This document shows positions 25,631-34,740 of a DNA stretch of 64,000 bases, in pieces; position 1 is the stretch's first letter, and the number at the start of each line of letters is the position of its first letter. This stretch comes from Clostridiaceae bacterium M8S5 (GTDB lineage: Bacteria; Bacillota; Clostridia; Tissierellales; MCWD3), in the NCBI GenBank assembly GCA_029227815.1, contig CP118523.1:620001-684000 (forward strand), in the 5' to 3' direction. The notes under the pieces are model-generated. The model did no database searches. It saw only the letters and a program-made list of their open reading frames with translations, and was not told the DNA's origin. A program made the translations under genes and the position numbers.

Positions 25631-26348
25631 ATTGCTAATAGTAGATGATGAAATAATGACAAGTGAATATATAAAATACGTACTAGAGAATGAGGATATA
25701 AATGTTCATATAGAAAGCGCATATGACGGATTTATGGCATTAGAAAAACTGAAAAAGTTTACACCTGATATTATCATGCTTGATATACACATGCCGAATA
25801 TGAATGGTATAGATACTGCTAATAAGATACTTAAATTGTATCCAAATCAAAAAATAGTGATATTATCTGCGTACAACGAGTTTGAATATGCTCAGAAAGC
25901 GATAAGATTGGGAGTAAAGGATTATTTACTTAAGCCTATACCGCCAAAAGAATTAATAAATTTCATAAAACGTAATTTAAAAAATAATGTAGAATATGAA
26001 AGATGTTTAAATCCAAACGAAAAACTGATTTTAAGTGCTCAAGAATATATAGAAAAAAACTATAATAGAAAATTGTATCTAAGAGAGGTAGCAGATTATA
26101 TAGGGTTTAGTTCTTACCACTTTTCAAGACTGTTTAAAAAATATACCAAACAAAGCTTTACAGATTACGTCAATAAAATCAAAGTAGATAAAGCAATTAA
26201 GTTAATTAAAAACACAGATATGTCACTAAGGGAAATAGCAGAGAAAATTGGATATGAAGATATAAGTTATTTTACTGTTATATTTAAGAAATATGCTGGT
26301 GAAATCCCAAGTGTTTATAGAAAAAGAATAATAGATAAGGAAAACTGA
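25623..26348 (+). CDS. YesN-type response regulator with AraC-family DNA-binding domain
   Basis: 241 residues: receiver domain (1-120) with acidic pocket DDE, phospho-acceptor Asp54 in DIIMLDIHMPN, and Lys in DYLLKPIPP; then an AraC HTH pair (LYLREVADYIGFSSYHFSRLFKK and MSLREIAEKIGYEDISYFTVIFKK region). Translationally coupled to its cognate cytosolic kinase. A terminator follows, so ilvD is not in the same transcript by default. Confidence 0.92.
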   Translation: MFRLLIVDDEIMTSEYIKYVLENEDINVHIESAYDGFMALEKLKKFTPDIIMLDIHMPNMNGIDTANKILKLYPNQKIVILSAYNEFEYAQKAIRLGVKDYLLKPIPPKELINFIKRNLKNNVEYERCLNPNEKLILSAQEYIEKNYNRKLYLREVADYIGFSSYHFSRLFKKYTKQSFTDYVNKIKVDKAIKLIKNTDMSLREIAEKIGYEDISYFTVIFKKYAGEIPSVYRKRIIDKEN

Positions 26349-26384
26349 GACAGTTACTATTTAAGTAATGTTTCAGTTTTTTTA
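26342..26384 (+). terminator. Rho-independent terminator after the two-component genes
   Basis: AAACTGAGAC.GTTACT region pairs with AGTAATGTTTCAGTTT and ends in a T-run. Confidence 0.75.
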
Positions 26385-26525
26385 TTTGAGAATGCAGAAA
26401 AAGAAGTTCTAGTCAATATTTTAATAGTACTTAACAACATTTTAATACAATTTAGCATCATATTATATTGTTTTTATAACTTTACTATTATAAACTATTA
26501 AAAATCGACAAAAGGAGGGAGAAGT

Positions 26526-28196
26526 ATGAGAAGCTATGAACTGACTAAAGGGCAAAAGAGAGCTCCACATCGTTCACTACTATATGCTATGGGATATCTA
26601 CCAGAAGATTTAGAAAAACCATTAATAGGAGTAGTTAATGCACACAATGAGATAATACCAGGACATTTTCATTTAAATGAGATAGCACAAGCAGTCAAAT
26701 TAGGGATTAGTGCAGGAGGAGGAACGCCTATAGAGTTTCCAGTTATAGGAATATGTGACGGATTAGCAATGAATCACAGTGGAATGAATTATCCACTTTC
26801 AACAAGAGAATTAATAGCAGATAGCATTGAGGCTATGACAATGGGACATAAATTTGACGGATTAGTTCTTATAGGGAACTGCGATAAAATAGTACCCGGT
26901 ATGTTAATGGGAGCAGCTAGACTAAATATTCCCTCAGTATATATAAGTGGAGGACCTATGTTAACGGGAAGTCATAAAGGGCAAACGGTAGATTTAATTA
27001 GTGGATCCTTTGAGGCAGTAGGAGCTTATGTAAGTGGAGAAATGAGTAAAGAAGAGCTTAAAAATATCGAGACGCGATCTTGTCCAACGTGTGGTAGCTG
27101 CGCAGGGCTTTTTACAGCAAACACAATGAATTCATTAGCGGAAGCTTTAGGGATAGCTTTACCAGGTAACGGAACAATACCTGCTCCGTTTGGGAGAAGA
27201 AAACAGTTAGCAAAAAGAGCTGGTTTGGCAATAATGGATTTAGTTAAAAATAATATTTTACCTAGAGATATAATGACCAAAGAAGCTTTTAAGAATGCTA
27301 TAGCTTTAGATATGGCAATAGGTGGATCTTCAAACACCACATTACATCTACTAGCGATAGCTAATGAAGCGGAGTTAAATCTAACATTAGATGAATTTGA
27401 TGAAATTAGTAGAAAAGTTCCAAATATAACAAAAATAAGTCCTGCAGGTGTACACAGTATGCATGATTTAGATAATGCTGGAGGTATATCAGCAGTACTA
27501 AAAGAGCTAACCAAAGGTGGATTTATGATAACAGATACAATAACTGTTACGGGTAAAACGTTAGGAGAAAATATCAAAAATGCAGATATATTAGATAACT
27601 CTGTAATTAGAAGAATAGAAGATCCATATGCTAAAGAAGGAGGTATAGCTATATTAAAGGGTAATTTAGCTATAGATGGGGCTGTAGTAAAGCAATCGGC
27701 AGTAGCACCAGAAATGATGAAACATAGAGGACCGGCTAGAGTATTTGATTCAGAAGAATCTGCATATGATGCAATATTAAGCAAGCAAATAACTCATGGA
27801 GATGTTGTCGTAATAAGATACGAAGGACCGAAAGGAGGACCTGGTATGAGAGAGATGTTAAGTCCAACGGCAGCAATAGCAGGAATGGGTTTAGATAAAT
27901 CAGTTGCGCTTATAACAGATGGAAGGTTTTCAGGTGGAACTAGGGGGCCATGCATTGGACATATTTCACCAGAAGCAAGTGAAGGTGGATTAATAGCACT
28001 TATTAAAGAAGGAGATATAATTGAGATAGATATAAAAAATCGAAGTTTAAAAGTAGAGCTATCCCAAAATGAAATAGAAAATAGAAAAAAGGGATGGAAA
28101 AGACCACCGTGTAAAGCTAAAAAAGGAACTTATTTATATAGATATAGTAAAATGGTGACATCAGCGAGCACAGGAGCAGTTTTTTCTAACCTGTAA
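26526..28196 (+). CDS. ilvD: Dihydroxy-acid dehydratase
   Basis: 556 residues, normal length for IlvD, which dehydrates 2,3-dihydroxy-isovalerate and -methylvalerate to the 2-keto acids of valine and isoleucine synthesis. Cluster ligand regions are visible: [11 protein letters not shown] and [33 protein letters not shown] and [21 protein letters not shown] are further IlvD/Edd signatures. GGAGGGAGAAGT precedes the ATG. It stands alone, not with other ilv genes, directly after a two-component system. A related sugar-acid dehydratase activity cannot be fully excluded. Confidence 0.88.
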   Translation: MRSYELTKGQKRAPHRSLLYAMGYLPEDLEKPLIGVVNAHNEIIPGHFHLNEIAQAVKLGISAGGGTPIEFPVIGICDGLAMNHSGMNYPLSTRELIADSIEAMTMGHKFDGLVLIGNCDKIVPGMLMGAARLNIPSVYISGGPMLTGSHKGQTVDLISGSFEAVGAYVSGEMSKEELKNIETRSCPTCGSCAGLFTANTMNSLAEALGIALPGNGTIPAPFGRRKQLAKRAGLAIMDLVKNNILPRDIMTKEAFKNAIALDMAIGGSSNTTLHLLAIANEAELNLTLDEFDEISRKVPNITKISPAGVHSMHDLDNAGGISAVLKELTKGGFMITDTITVTGKTLGENIKNADILDNSVIRRIEDPYAKEGGIAILKGNLAIDGAVVKQSAVAPEMMKHRGPARVFDSEESAYDAILSKQITHGDVVVIRYEGPKGGPGMREMLSPTAAIAGMGLDKSVALITDGRFSGGTRGPCIGHISPEASEGGLIALIKEGDIIEIDIKNRSLKVELSQNEIENRKKGWKRPPCKAKKGTYLYRYSKMVTSASTGAVFSNL

Positions 28197-28678
28197 AGAA
28201 ACCATGTGATAAATAGACTTTAATGCACATATATATTACCTGAGTGATGAAATTATAGATTATAGATTACTTTATGGTGAAAATAGTCAAAATAATTAAT
28301 ACGTTGAATCTAAAATTATTGCTCAGGAAATAATATGTCACTAAATGGATATTTTAAAAAATGTGTAGATTCAATTTATCAGGATGTTTAAAAAATATAA
28401 AAAACCTAGATGAATTTACAAAATAAGCTATAATTAATTATGTTTGACAACTATATAATGAAGAAAAAAAAGGAATAATATAATCAAAATAAAACAAAAG
28501 AAAATAAATCGATTTAAAAAAATTAAATTTTTGCAACATTTAACCCGAAATCACACAATTTACACATATTTATCATGTAAAATATATTTAAATTGCTATT
28601 ATTTGTAGATAGATAATAGAAATTTGAAACTTTAAGCAAAAGAACAAGTCCACACAATAAAAGAGAAGGGAGAATTAT
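28197..28678. other. Gene-free 480-bp interval between ilvD and the symporter
   Basis: AT-rich. A large imperfect inverted repeat spans about 28240-28330 (CCTGAG...ATAGATT against AATCTAAAATTATTGCTCAGG) and may act as a terminator or attenuator. A TTGACA at ~28445 has no well-spaced -10 that I trust. No coding potential recognised. Confidence 0.45.
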
Positions 28679-30187
28679 ATGAGTAATCAAAGAGGTCAAT
28701 GGGGCTCACGTATGGGTTTTATTATGGCAGCAATAGGGTCAGCAATAGGACTTGGGAACATTTGGAGATTCCCCTATGTAGCAGCTAGCAATGGTGGAGG
28801 AGCATTTTTAATACCATATTTATTTGCATTGTTTACTGCAGGTATTCCAATATTGATATTAGAATTTTCACTTGGACATAGGTTAAAGACATCTGCTCCA
28901 GGTATATTTGGAAGAATAAAGAGCAAGTTTGAAGTTATTGGTTGGTTTCAAACAATGATTTCTTTTGGAATAATAGTTTATTATGTTGCTATTATAGGTT
29001 GGTCGATGAATTATTTGGTATTTTCTTTAACTAGTGAATGGGGAACGCAGACTAAGGAATTCTTTTTTAATAATTTTTTAAATGTAAGTAAAGGCGCATT
29101 TCATTTCGAAGGACTTAATACTATTACCTTAATAACTTTAGTATTAGCATGGTTAATAAACTACGTAATTTTAAGAGGTGGAGTTAAGTCAGGAATTGAA
29201 AAAGCTAATAAAATATTTATGCCATTATTAATAGTATGTTTAATAATAATTACGGTTAGAGGAGTCACATTAGAAGGAGCATCGAAAGGGCTTGATTACT
29301 TTTTCAAACCTGATTTCACCAAACTTACAGATTTAAAAGTTTGGATAGCTGCTTATGGACAGATTTTTTATTCTCTTAGTATTTGTTTTGGGATTATGAT
29401 GACATACTCTAGTTATTTACCAAAAGATACTGACATAGTAAACAATGCATTTATGACAGGACTTGGAAACTGCTCATTTAGTATTATTTCAGGTATAGCC
29501 GTATTTTCAGTATTAGGATATATGGCAACTCAAGCAGGAGTAGGAGTTGAAGAAGTCAGTGCCGGTGGTATTGGTTTAGCATTTATAGTGTTTCCTAAGG
29601 CGATTAATGCACTACCAGGATTCAATGGATTATTTGGAGCTATATTCTTCTCGTGTTTAATATTTGCAGGTTTAAGCTCGAGTATGTCTATAATGGAGGT
29701 TGTTGTATCAGGTACGGCAGATAAGTATAATATATCAAGAAAAAAGGTATTGAACATTGCAACCCTTATAGGTTTTGTTATATCCTTGCTGTTCGTTACA
29801 GGAGCAGGAATACATCTATTAGATATTGTTGATCATTTTATTAATACGTACGCTATAGCTGTAGCAGGACTGATAGAACTTATAGTAATAGCATGGTATA
29901 TAAACTTAGAAAAAACACGCAACTATGTTAATAAGATATCAGATTTTAGCGTTGGTAGATGGTGGAATGTAACGCTGACTGTAGTGACTCCATTATTACT
30001 TTCAATAATGTTCCTATTTAATGCATATACAGATTTTACACAGGGATATGGAGATTACACAAGAGAAGAACTACTAGGTGTAGGTGGAGGAACATTATTA
30101 TTGATAACTCTATTTTCAATCATATTTGCTAAAACAAAAGGTAGTGATGATTATCAAAATATGATTTCAAAAGGAGCTGATCTATAA
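28679..30187 (+). CDS. Neurotransmitter:sodium symporter family transporter (MetP/YocR-like)
   Basis: 502 residues with about 12 membrane helices. The N-terminus WGSRMGFIMAAIGSAIGLGNIWRFPY is the NSS/SNF signature (sodium sites 1 and 2 in helix 1). It imports an amino acid with Na+; the linked small subunit points to the MetPS subtype (methionine/alanine in Corynebacterium). Start ATG has AGAAGGGAGA upstream. The small-subunit gene overlaps by one base. A sodium-dependent importer suits a marine or saline-tolerant anaerobe, but that is inference. Confidence 0.88.
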   Translation: MSNQRGQWGSRMGFIMAAIGSAIGLGNIWRFPYVAASNGGGAFLIPYLFALFTAGIPILILEFSLGHRLKTSAPGIFGRIKSKFEVIGWFQTMISFGIIVYYVAIIGWSMNYLVFSLTSEWGTQTKEFFFNNFLNVSKGAFHFEGLNTITLITLVLAWLINYVILRGGVKSGIEKANKIFMPLLIVCLIIITVRGVTLEGASKGLDYFFKPDFTKLTDLKVWIAAYGQIFYSLSICFGIMMTYSSYLPKDTDIVNNAFMTGLGNCSFSIISGIAVFSVLGYMATQAGVGVEEVSAGGIGLAFIVFPKAINALPGFNGLFGAIFFSCLIFAGLSSSMSIMEVVVSGTADKYNISRKKVLNIATLIGFVISLLFVTGAGIHLLDIVDHFINTYAIAVAGLIELIVIAWYINLEKTRNYVNKISDFSVGRWWNVTLTVVTPLLLSIMFLFNAYTDFTQGYGDYTREELLGVGGGTLLLITLFSIIFAKTKGSDDYQNMISKGADL

Positions 30188-30285
30188 TGAGCACTAGTGC
30201 AATAATTTTTGGAGTAACTGCTATAAGTATACTTTGGGGTGGATTTATAGTTTGTCTTAGAATAGCAGTTAAAAATCAAAAATAG
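30187..30285 (+). CDS. MetS-like small subunit of the NSS transporter
   Basis: 32 residues, one membrane helix (MSTSAIIFGVTAISILWGG...), ending in a short basic tail. The motif MSTSAII...ILWGG is that of the MetS/MetP small-subunit family, and the gene overlaps the transporter stop by one base (TAATG). Genes this small are often missed by automatic annotation. Confidence 0.8.
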   Translation: MSTSAIIFGVTAISILWGGFIVCLRIAVKNQK

Positions 30286-30296
30286 CAAATATACTG

Positions 30297-30506
30297 AGCA
30301 AATATATTTTAAGTATATTTGCTCAGACCGTAGACAAAAGCCCAATTTCTGCGTTGTTGTTAAAATTTCCGTTGCTCACTTACCTCTAAGTAAGCTGTGC
30401 TACTCAATTTTAACACGCCTTGAAATTGAACTTTTACTAAAGTCTGCTATCTTGATGACTTTGCCATCAATCTAAGCAAATATACTTTAAGTATATTTGC
30501 TTTTTT
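30297..30506 (+). repeat. Fourth copy of the palindromic element, sandwiched between duplicated terminator stems
   Basis: 30325-30472 is closely similar to one unit of the 23.4-kb array (with CCATCAA instead of TCATCAA in the small hairpin). It is flanked by AGCAAATATATTTTAAG + TATATTTGCT (30297-30323) and AGCAAATATACTTTAAG + TATATTTGCT (30475-30501), the second followed by a T-run. The flanking stem differs in sequence from that of the 23.4-kb array. Confidence 0.88.
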
Positions 30507-30768
30507 AATTTAACTTTTAGCAACAACAAAGAATTATTTTAAGTAAATTATATATATATATCAGAGATAAGAATAAATATTCACTAATAAAAAAAGGGAT
30601 TTAGAAAAAATTGTTGAATTTACATAATGATGATTAATTTAGTAAATGGAAAATTGAATATTATTTACTTATATATTTATGAAAATGTAATTATATTTAC
30701 TTGAGCAAAATATATATATAATAACAAATAAATTAATCAGCAAAGATTTCTAAACAGGAGGCTTGAAA
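30507..30768. other. AT-rich leader region of the RRNPP-type regulator
   Basis: No gene seen. Long A/T runs and an ATATATATATATAA tract just upstream of the RBS make the promoter hard to place. Confidence 0.35.
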
Positions 30769-32097
30769 ATGTATTTCTTAGAAGATGTTATATTACCTCC
30801 AGGTGAAAAAATTAGAAGGATTAGGAGTTACTTAGGACTCAGACAATATGAAATCACAGGGGGAAAAATAACCAGAAATTTAATCAGTTATATTGAAAAT
30901 GGAAAAACAAAACTAGTTAAAGATACAGCAGGCATTATAGTAGAAAGTATGAACTATTGGGCAAAAGTTAAAAATATTAAGTTAGATTTAGATGTAGATT
31001 ATTTGATGAGAAATGAGGAGAAACAGGCAGAAGTTCTATTAGACCGATATATTAAAACTATAAAAAAAACAGATGATAGAGAATTTAATAATGTATGTAA
31101 GAAGATTAATAATATATTATTAGAATGGGATATTATAGAAAAAAAATCTGAGTACAATGAAACAGTTGGTGATTATTATTATCAAAAGAATGATTATGAA
31201 ATCAGTAGAACATACTACATAAAATCACTAGAGGATACTATAAAGACTTCAAACTATAAAAAAACAGCTGTTTTATATCAAAAACTTGCAAGGTGTTCAT
31301 TATGGACCAAAAACTATCATGAGGTTATAAATTTAAATAACCATATATTATTTATATTAGATAATAAAAAAATAGATGATAAAAACATAGAGAAAAGTGT
31401 TTATTTCAACAATGCTCTAGCTTATTATTATCTTGGTATATACGACGCTGCTATAGTATTAATAGAAAATCAAGAAAAAATGAATTTAAGTTATACTATT
31501 AGCCAAATGCTAGATTTAAAAATTTTAGAAGGAAGTTGCTATTTCAAGAAGCTAGATTATAAAAAGGCACAAAAAATATATGAAGATGTAATAACAATTG
31601 CTATTGAAAAAGAAGAATTAGGTTTTGTTGCATTAGCGTATATGAATATAAGCAATCTTCACTCAAAAATAGGAGAAAAAGAAAAAGCAGCAGATTACAT
31701 TAATAAAAGTTTACAGATACGACTAGATACAGATTATGAATATATAGAGGAAATATATTTGTTGTTGGGTAAGACATATTACGAAATAAGAGATTATGAA
31801 CTATCGGAGAAGAGTTTATTAAAAGCATTAGCAGAATCAAAAAGAAAAAGAAAGCTATCGTTAGTAATAGATATCTATAATGAATTATTGAATTGTTATT
31901 TATATAGTCAGAATAATAAAAGTATAAATGAATTACTGAATGATATACAGACAATTATAAAAACAGAAGATAAAAAAGACAATCAAAATAGAGTAAAAGA
32001 TATATTGCTAAAGGCTAGCCATTACTATATTACAAAAGACAAGGATAAAGCTGTAGAAATATTAGAAAGTAGTCTAGCTTTAATGAATTTAAAATAG
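30769..32097 (+). CDS. RRNPP-type transcriptional regulator: N-terminal HTH and TPR repeats
   Basis: 442 residues. Residues ~8-65 are an XRE-type HTH (KIRRIRSYLGLRQYEI...NLISYIENGKT). The rest is helical with several TPR-like units (GDYYYQKNDYEISRTYYIKS, AYYYLGIYDAA, SCYFKKLDYKKAQKIYEDV, KTYYEIRDYELSEKSLLKAL). This layout is that of Rgg/NprR/PlcR-type receptors, whose TPR groove binds a re-imported signalling peptide. A secreted propeptide gene follows 110 bp downstream, and three secreted proteases after it. ATG 30769 fits AGGAGG at 30756-30761; an upstream in-frame TTG is too close. Confidence 0.82.
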   Translation: MYFLEDVILPPGEKIRRIRSYLGLRQYEITGGKITRNLISYIENGKTKLVKDTAGIIVESMNYWAKVKNIKLDLDVDYLMRNEEKQAEVLLDRYIKTIKKTDDREFNNVCKKINNILLEWDIIEKKSEYNETVGDYYYQKNDYEISRTYYIKSLEDTIKTSNYKKTAVLYQKLARCSLWTKNYHEVINLNNHILFILDNKKIDDKNIEKSVYFNNALAYYYLGIYDAAIVLIENQEKMNLSYTISQMLDLKILEGSCYFKKLDYKKAQKIYEDVITIAIEKEELGFVALAYMNISNLHSKIGEKEKAADYINKSLQIRLDTDYEYIEEIYLLLGKTYYEIRDYELSEKSLLKALAESKRKRKLSLVIDIYNELLNCYLYSQNNKSINELLNDIQTIIKTEDKKDNQNRVKDILLKASHYYITKDKDKAVEILESSLALMNLK

Positions 32098-32111
32098 AAT
32101 AATGGCATATT

Positions 32112-32179
32112 GACGATTGCTAAAGCGGGAAATGACACAAATGTTAAAAGAATTTAATATAATAATTATAGCAATCGTC
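32112..32179 (+). repeat. 11-bp perfect inverted repeat between regulator and propeptide
   Basis: GACGATTGCTA (32112-32122) and TAGCAATCGTC (32169-32179) enclose 46 bp and precede TTATTTTATT. It may terminate the regulator transcript or be an operator; the loop contains TTTAATATAATAAT, which could supply a -10 for the propeptide. Confidence 0.6.
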
Positions 32180-32207
32180 TTATTTTATTAAAAAAGGAGG
32201 TAGGAAC

Positions 32208-32336
32208 ATGAAACTTAAAAAAATTATAGCATTAGTTACATCGATAGTTGTATTGAGTTCGGCCACTAGTGTAATTATTAATGATGGAGATCACGAACCA
32301 ATAGTCCCTCATCCTTGGGTAATAAGTCATAAATAA
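32208..32336 (+). CDS. Secreted signalling propeptide candidate
   Basis: 42 codons behind a perfect AAGGAGG. A Sec-type signal is clear: MKLKKIIALVTSIVVLSSAT, with a basic N-terminus, a hydrophobic core and small residues. The mature tail is short and mildly acidic to aromatic (DGDHEPIVPHPWVISHK). Size, position after an HTH-TPR regulator and the signal-plus-short-tail design match the Phr/NprX/PapR/SHP pheromone precursors. The active peptide would be a 5-10-residue C-terminal piece re-imported by an oligopeptide permease; this is inferred. Confidence 0.7.
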   Translation: MKLKKIIALVTSIVVLSSATSVIINDGDHEPIVPHPWVISHK

Positions 32337-32647
32337 AAAAAATACATGTAAACTAAAAAAAATAATCAATGATATTTACACAGCATCATATACAGTATTT
32401 TGCAGTACATTTATTAAGTTAAGAAATTGGAAGTGAACTAGTGGATGGAGTAGGAAAAATAGCAAAGATGACTGAGTTAAATATTCAGAATATTTTAAAT
32501 ATAACAAAAATTATCAATAACAAAAGTATAGTTACCCCTATATTAAACTAATTTAGTATATTATTATTTTATCACGTGGAGCATCTTTATAGATGCTCAT
32601 TTTTTTACCATTTACAACAATAATATTACAAAATATCCATAAAATAG
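32337..32647. other. Interval after the propeptide gene
   Basis: A possible 36-codon frame starts at GTG 32441 (ends 32551; VDGVGKIAKMTELNIQNI...) without a good RBS; I do not call it. A terminator lies at its end. Confidence 0.3.
32579..32607 (+). terminator. Rho-independent terminator before the subtilisin cluster
   Basis: GAGCATCT-TTAT-AGATGCTC perfect 8-bp stem followed by a T-run. Confidence 0.88.
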
Positions 32648-32676
32648 TTGACAACTAAAAACATAAGTTATACACT
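32648..32676 (+). promoter_or_regulatory. Promoter of subtilisin gene 1
   Basis: TTGACA (32648-32653), 17-bp spacer, TACACT (32671-32676). TTGACAACT is shared with the promoter of gene 3. The downstream UTR motif AGTAAATAA...TTACTAAA is also shared with gene 3. Confidence 0.7.
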
Positions 32677-32758
32677 AATAGTAAATAAAATAAAATATAA
32701 CACTTACTAAATGTAAAGGTTTTTACTTATTTATATTTACATAGCTTATTAAATCTAG

Positions 32759-32786
32759 GAAAGAGGTGATTAAAATGTTTTTATAG
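32759..32786 (+). promoter_or_regulatory. Leader RBS with 3-codon minimal ORF, subtilisin gene 1
   Basis: GAAAGAGGTGA followed by ATG-TTT-TTA-TAG (32775-32786), 55 bp before the real start. The RBS is as strong as that of the gene itself but leads to a stop after three codons. Confidence 0.6.
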
Positions 32787-32840
32787 CCATGCAATATAAG
32801 TTATGTTTTAATACAAATAATAAAAAATAGGAGGAAACAT

Positions 32841-34496
32841 ATGTTTAGTAGAAGAAGAATTTTATCATTAGTAATGTGTGTTTTGGTGGTTTTATCACTT
32901 AGCTCTTTAGGTATGGCGAAAGAGAAATTTGAACCAGAAACAAAACTTATGGGTGATCTATGTAATATCATGGAAGAAGCAAAGACAGATGAACTGATAC
33001 CAGTTATCGTAATATATAAGGACAATGAAATGACAGCTTCTAGTAATGAAATAGTAGAATTAAAATCAAATTCAAATGTTAAGCATGTATATCAAAATAT
33101 TCCAGGTGTAGCACTTAGTTTAACTAAGGAACAAATTAAAGAACTAGAAAACTCAGATATGATTAAACATATAGAGTTTGACCAAGAAGTACAAATGTGT
33201 TTAGATAAGGCTAACTATTGGTTTGGAACAGAAAAAGCAAGAACTGATTTTGGTCTTGACGGAAACAGAGATGGTAGTAGCTCGTATTCAAAAGACGATG
33301 TAGTTATAGCTGTTATAGATACAGGTATTGACGGAAATCATGTTGATTTAGATAACGGTAAGATAATTGGTTGGAAAGACTATATTTCAAATAAGACAAC
33401 TCCATACGATGATCAAGGTCATGGAACTCATTGTGCTAGTATCGCTGCAGGTGATGGCGATGGTAATGCAAACTATAAAGGTGTAGCTCCAGGAGCTGCT
33501 CTAGTTGGTGTTAAAGTTCTTAATAGTTGGGGTTCAGGTAGTATGAGTGATGTTACAGCTGCAATAGATTGGTGCTCAACTAACAAAGATGTATATGGAA
33601 TAGATATTATTAGTATGAGTCTTGGTACAAGAGGAAGCTCTGATGGACAAGATGCGGCATCATTAGCAGTAAACAACGCAGTAGCTAATGGAATAACTGT
33701 TGCTGTAGCAGCAGGAAACTCAGGTCCTTACAAAAAGTCTATTGGTTCACCAGGTGCAGCAGAAGATGCTATAACTGTTGGAAATATGATAGATGTTGGA
33801 GAAAAAGGATTTGGACTTATTTATCATTCTAGTAGAGGACCAACAAAAGATGGTAGAATAAAACCAGATATAACTGCTCCAGGAACAAATATATATGCAG
33901 CAAAAAGTAATAGTACTAATGGCTATACAAACAAAACTGGTACAAGTATGTCGACTCCATTTATAGCAGGTACAGCAGCGTTAATGTTAGATGCAAATCC
34001 AAGCTTATCACCAAGTCAAATTAAAAATACTATGGGAAATACAGCTATTGATTGGGGAGTGTCAGGTAAAGATGTTGATTACGGACATGGTAGACTAGAT
34101 GCATATGAAGCAATTAAGAGTGCAGGTTCATTAACAGGAACAAATATAGATACTCCAGATCATTATCACAAAGCAGAAGATTTAGCAGCAGTTGGTAGTG
34201 AAGATATATGGACTTTCAATGTTACTTCAACTTCTAACCCAATAGCTATAACAATGATAATTCCTGATTATGTATCATATCAGAATCCTGATTTTGATAT
34301 AACACTAATTGGACCAAATGGTAGTCAGGTAGCATCACACAATTCATATAATAGACAAAGAACAATATTGTATTATCCAGTAAGCGCTGGTACAGGTAAT
34401 TATAAGTTAAAAATTAAATCTGCAAAAGGAACAGGTAACTATTTCTTTGATTTAAGTTGCGATGGAGGAACGTTAACACTTACGCAAGATCAATAA
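32841..34496 (+). CDS. Secreted subtilisin-like serine protease 1 (S8)
   Basis: 551 residues. Signal peptide MFSRRRILSLVMCVLVVLSL to about residue 27. Residues ~35-125 are an I9-type propeptide/chaperone (IPVIVIYKDNEM, IPGVALSLTKEQIKEL). The catalytic domain has Asp160 (AVIDTGIDG), His197 (GHGTHCA) and Ser369 (GTSMSTPF). The C-terminal ~110 residues form a beta-rich pre-peptidase/P-like domain ending LTLTQDQ, shared with both paralogues. Extracellular protein degradation is expected. RBS AGGAGG. Confidence 0.92.
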   Translation: MFSRRRILSLVMCVLVVLSLSSLGMAKEKFEPETKLMGDLCNIMEEAKTDELIPVIVIYKDNEMTASSNEIVELKSNSNVKHVYQNIPGVALSLTKEQIKELENSDMIKHIEFDQEVQMCLDKANYWFGTEKARTDFGLDGNRDGSSSYSKDDVVIAVIDTGIDGNHVDLDNGKIIGWKDYISNKTTPYDDQGHGTHCASIAAGDGDGNANYKGVAPGAALVGVKVLNSWGSGSMSDVTAAIDWCSTNKDVYGIDIISMSLGTRGSSDGQDAASLAVNNAVANGITVAVAAGNSGPYKKSIGSPGAAEDAITVGNMIDVGEKGFGLIYHSSRGPTKDGRIKPDITAPGTNIYAAKSNSTNGYTNKTGTSMSTPFIAGTAALMLDANPSLSPSQIKNTMGNTAIDWGVSGKDVDYGHGRLDAYEAIKSAGSLTGTNIDTPDHYHKAEDLAAVGSEDIWTFNVTSTSNPIAITMIIPDYVSYQNPDFDITLIGPNGSQVASHNSYNRQRTILYYPVSAGTGNYKLKIKSAKGTGNYFFDLSCDGGTLTLTQDQ

Positions 34497-34515
34497 AAAA
34501 ATACTATATTTTATC

Positions 34516-34545
34516 AAAATCAGGCTATTTTAGCCTGATTTTGCT
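34516..34545 (+). terminator. Terminator of subtilisin gene 1
   Basis: AAAATCAGGCTA / TAGCCTGATTTT with a 3-nt loop. Confidence 0.82.
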
Positions 34546-34555
34546 TTGTAAATAT

Positions 34556-34584
34556 TTGACAAAATAATTATTTTAATGTATTAT
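34556..34584 (+). promoter_or_regulatory. Promoter of subtilisin gene 2
   Basis: TTGACA (34556-34561), 17-bp spacer, TATTAT (34579-34584), immediately after the gene 1 terminator. Confidence 0.7.
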
Positions 34585-34650
34585 AGTATAAAAGCACTTC
34601 CTTATATTTGATTTTAATCCATAAAAATCTAAAAGTGTACATATTTAAAA

Positions 34651-34674
34651 GAAAGAGGTGAGTTGATGAGTTGA
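34651..34674 (+). promoter_or_regulatory. Leader RBS with 2-codon minimal ORF, subtilisin gene 2
   Basis: GAAAGAGGTGA then ATG-AGT-TGA (34666-34674), 67 bp before the real start. The rest of this leader differs from those of genes 1 and 3. Confidence 0.55.
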
Positions 34675-34740
34675 TTTTTATGGTGGTTGCATATAAAACA
34701 AATAAAATGGATGAAAGTAAAATAATAAGGAGTGATATTA

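Noticed and set aside
26385..26525. T-box leader before ilvD
   Set aside because: The interval is only ~140 bp and contains no T-box sequence or antiterminator/terminator pair.
27026..27784. 252-codon open frame antisense to ilvD
   Set aside because: It lies fully opposite a well-conserved ilvD, has no RBS, and its composition (Ser/Ala/Pro/Ile-rich) is what the complement of ilvD codons gives.
32441..32551. 36-codon frame between the propeptide and subtilisin 1
   Set aside because: GTG start without a Shine-Dalgarno sequence and no signal or motif; could be a gene remnant but cannot be supported.
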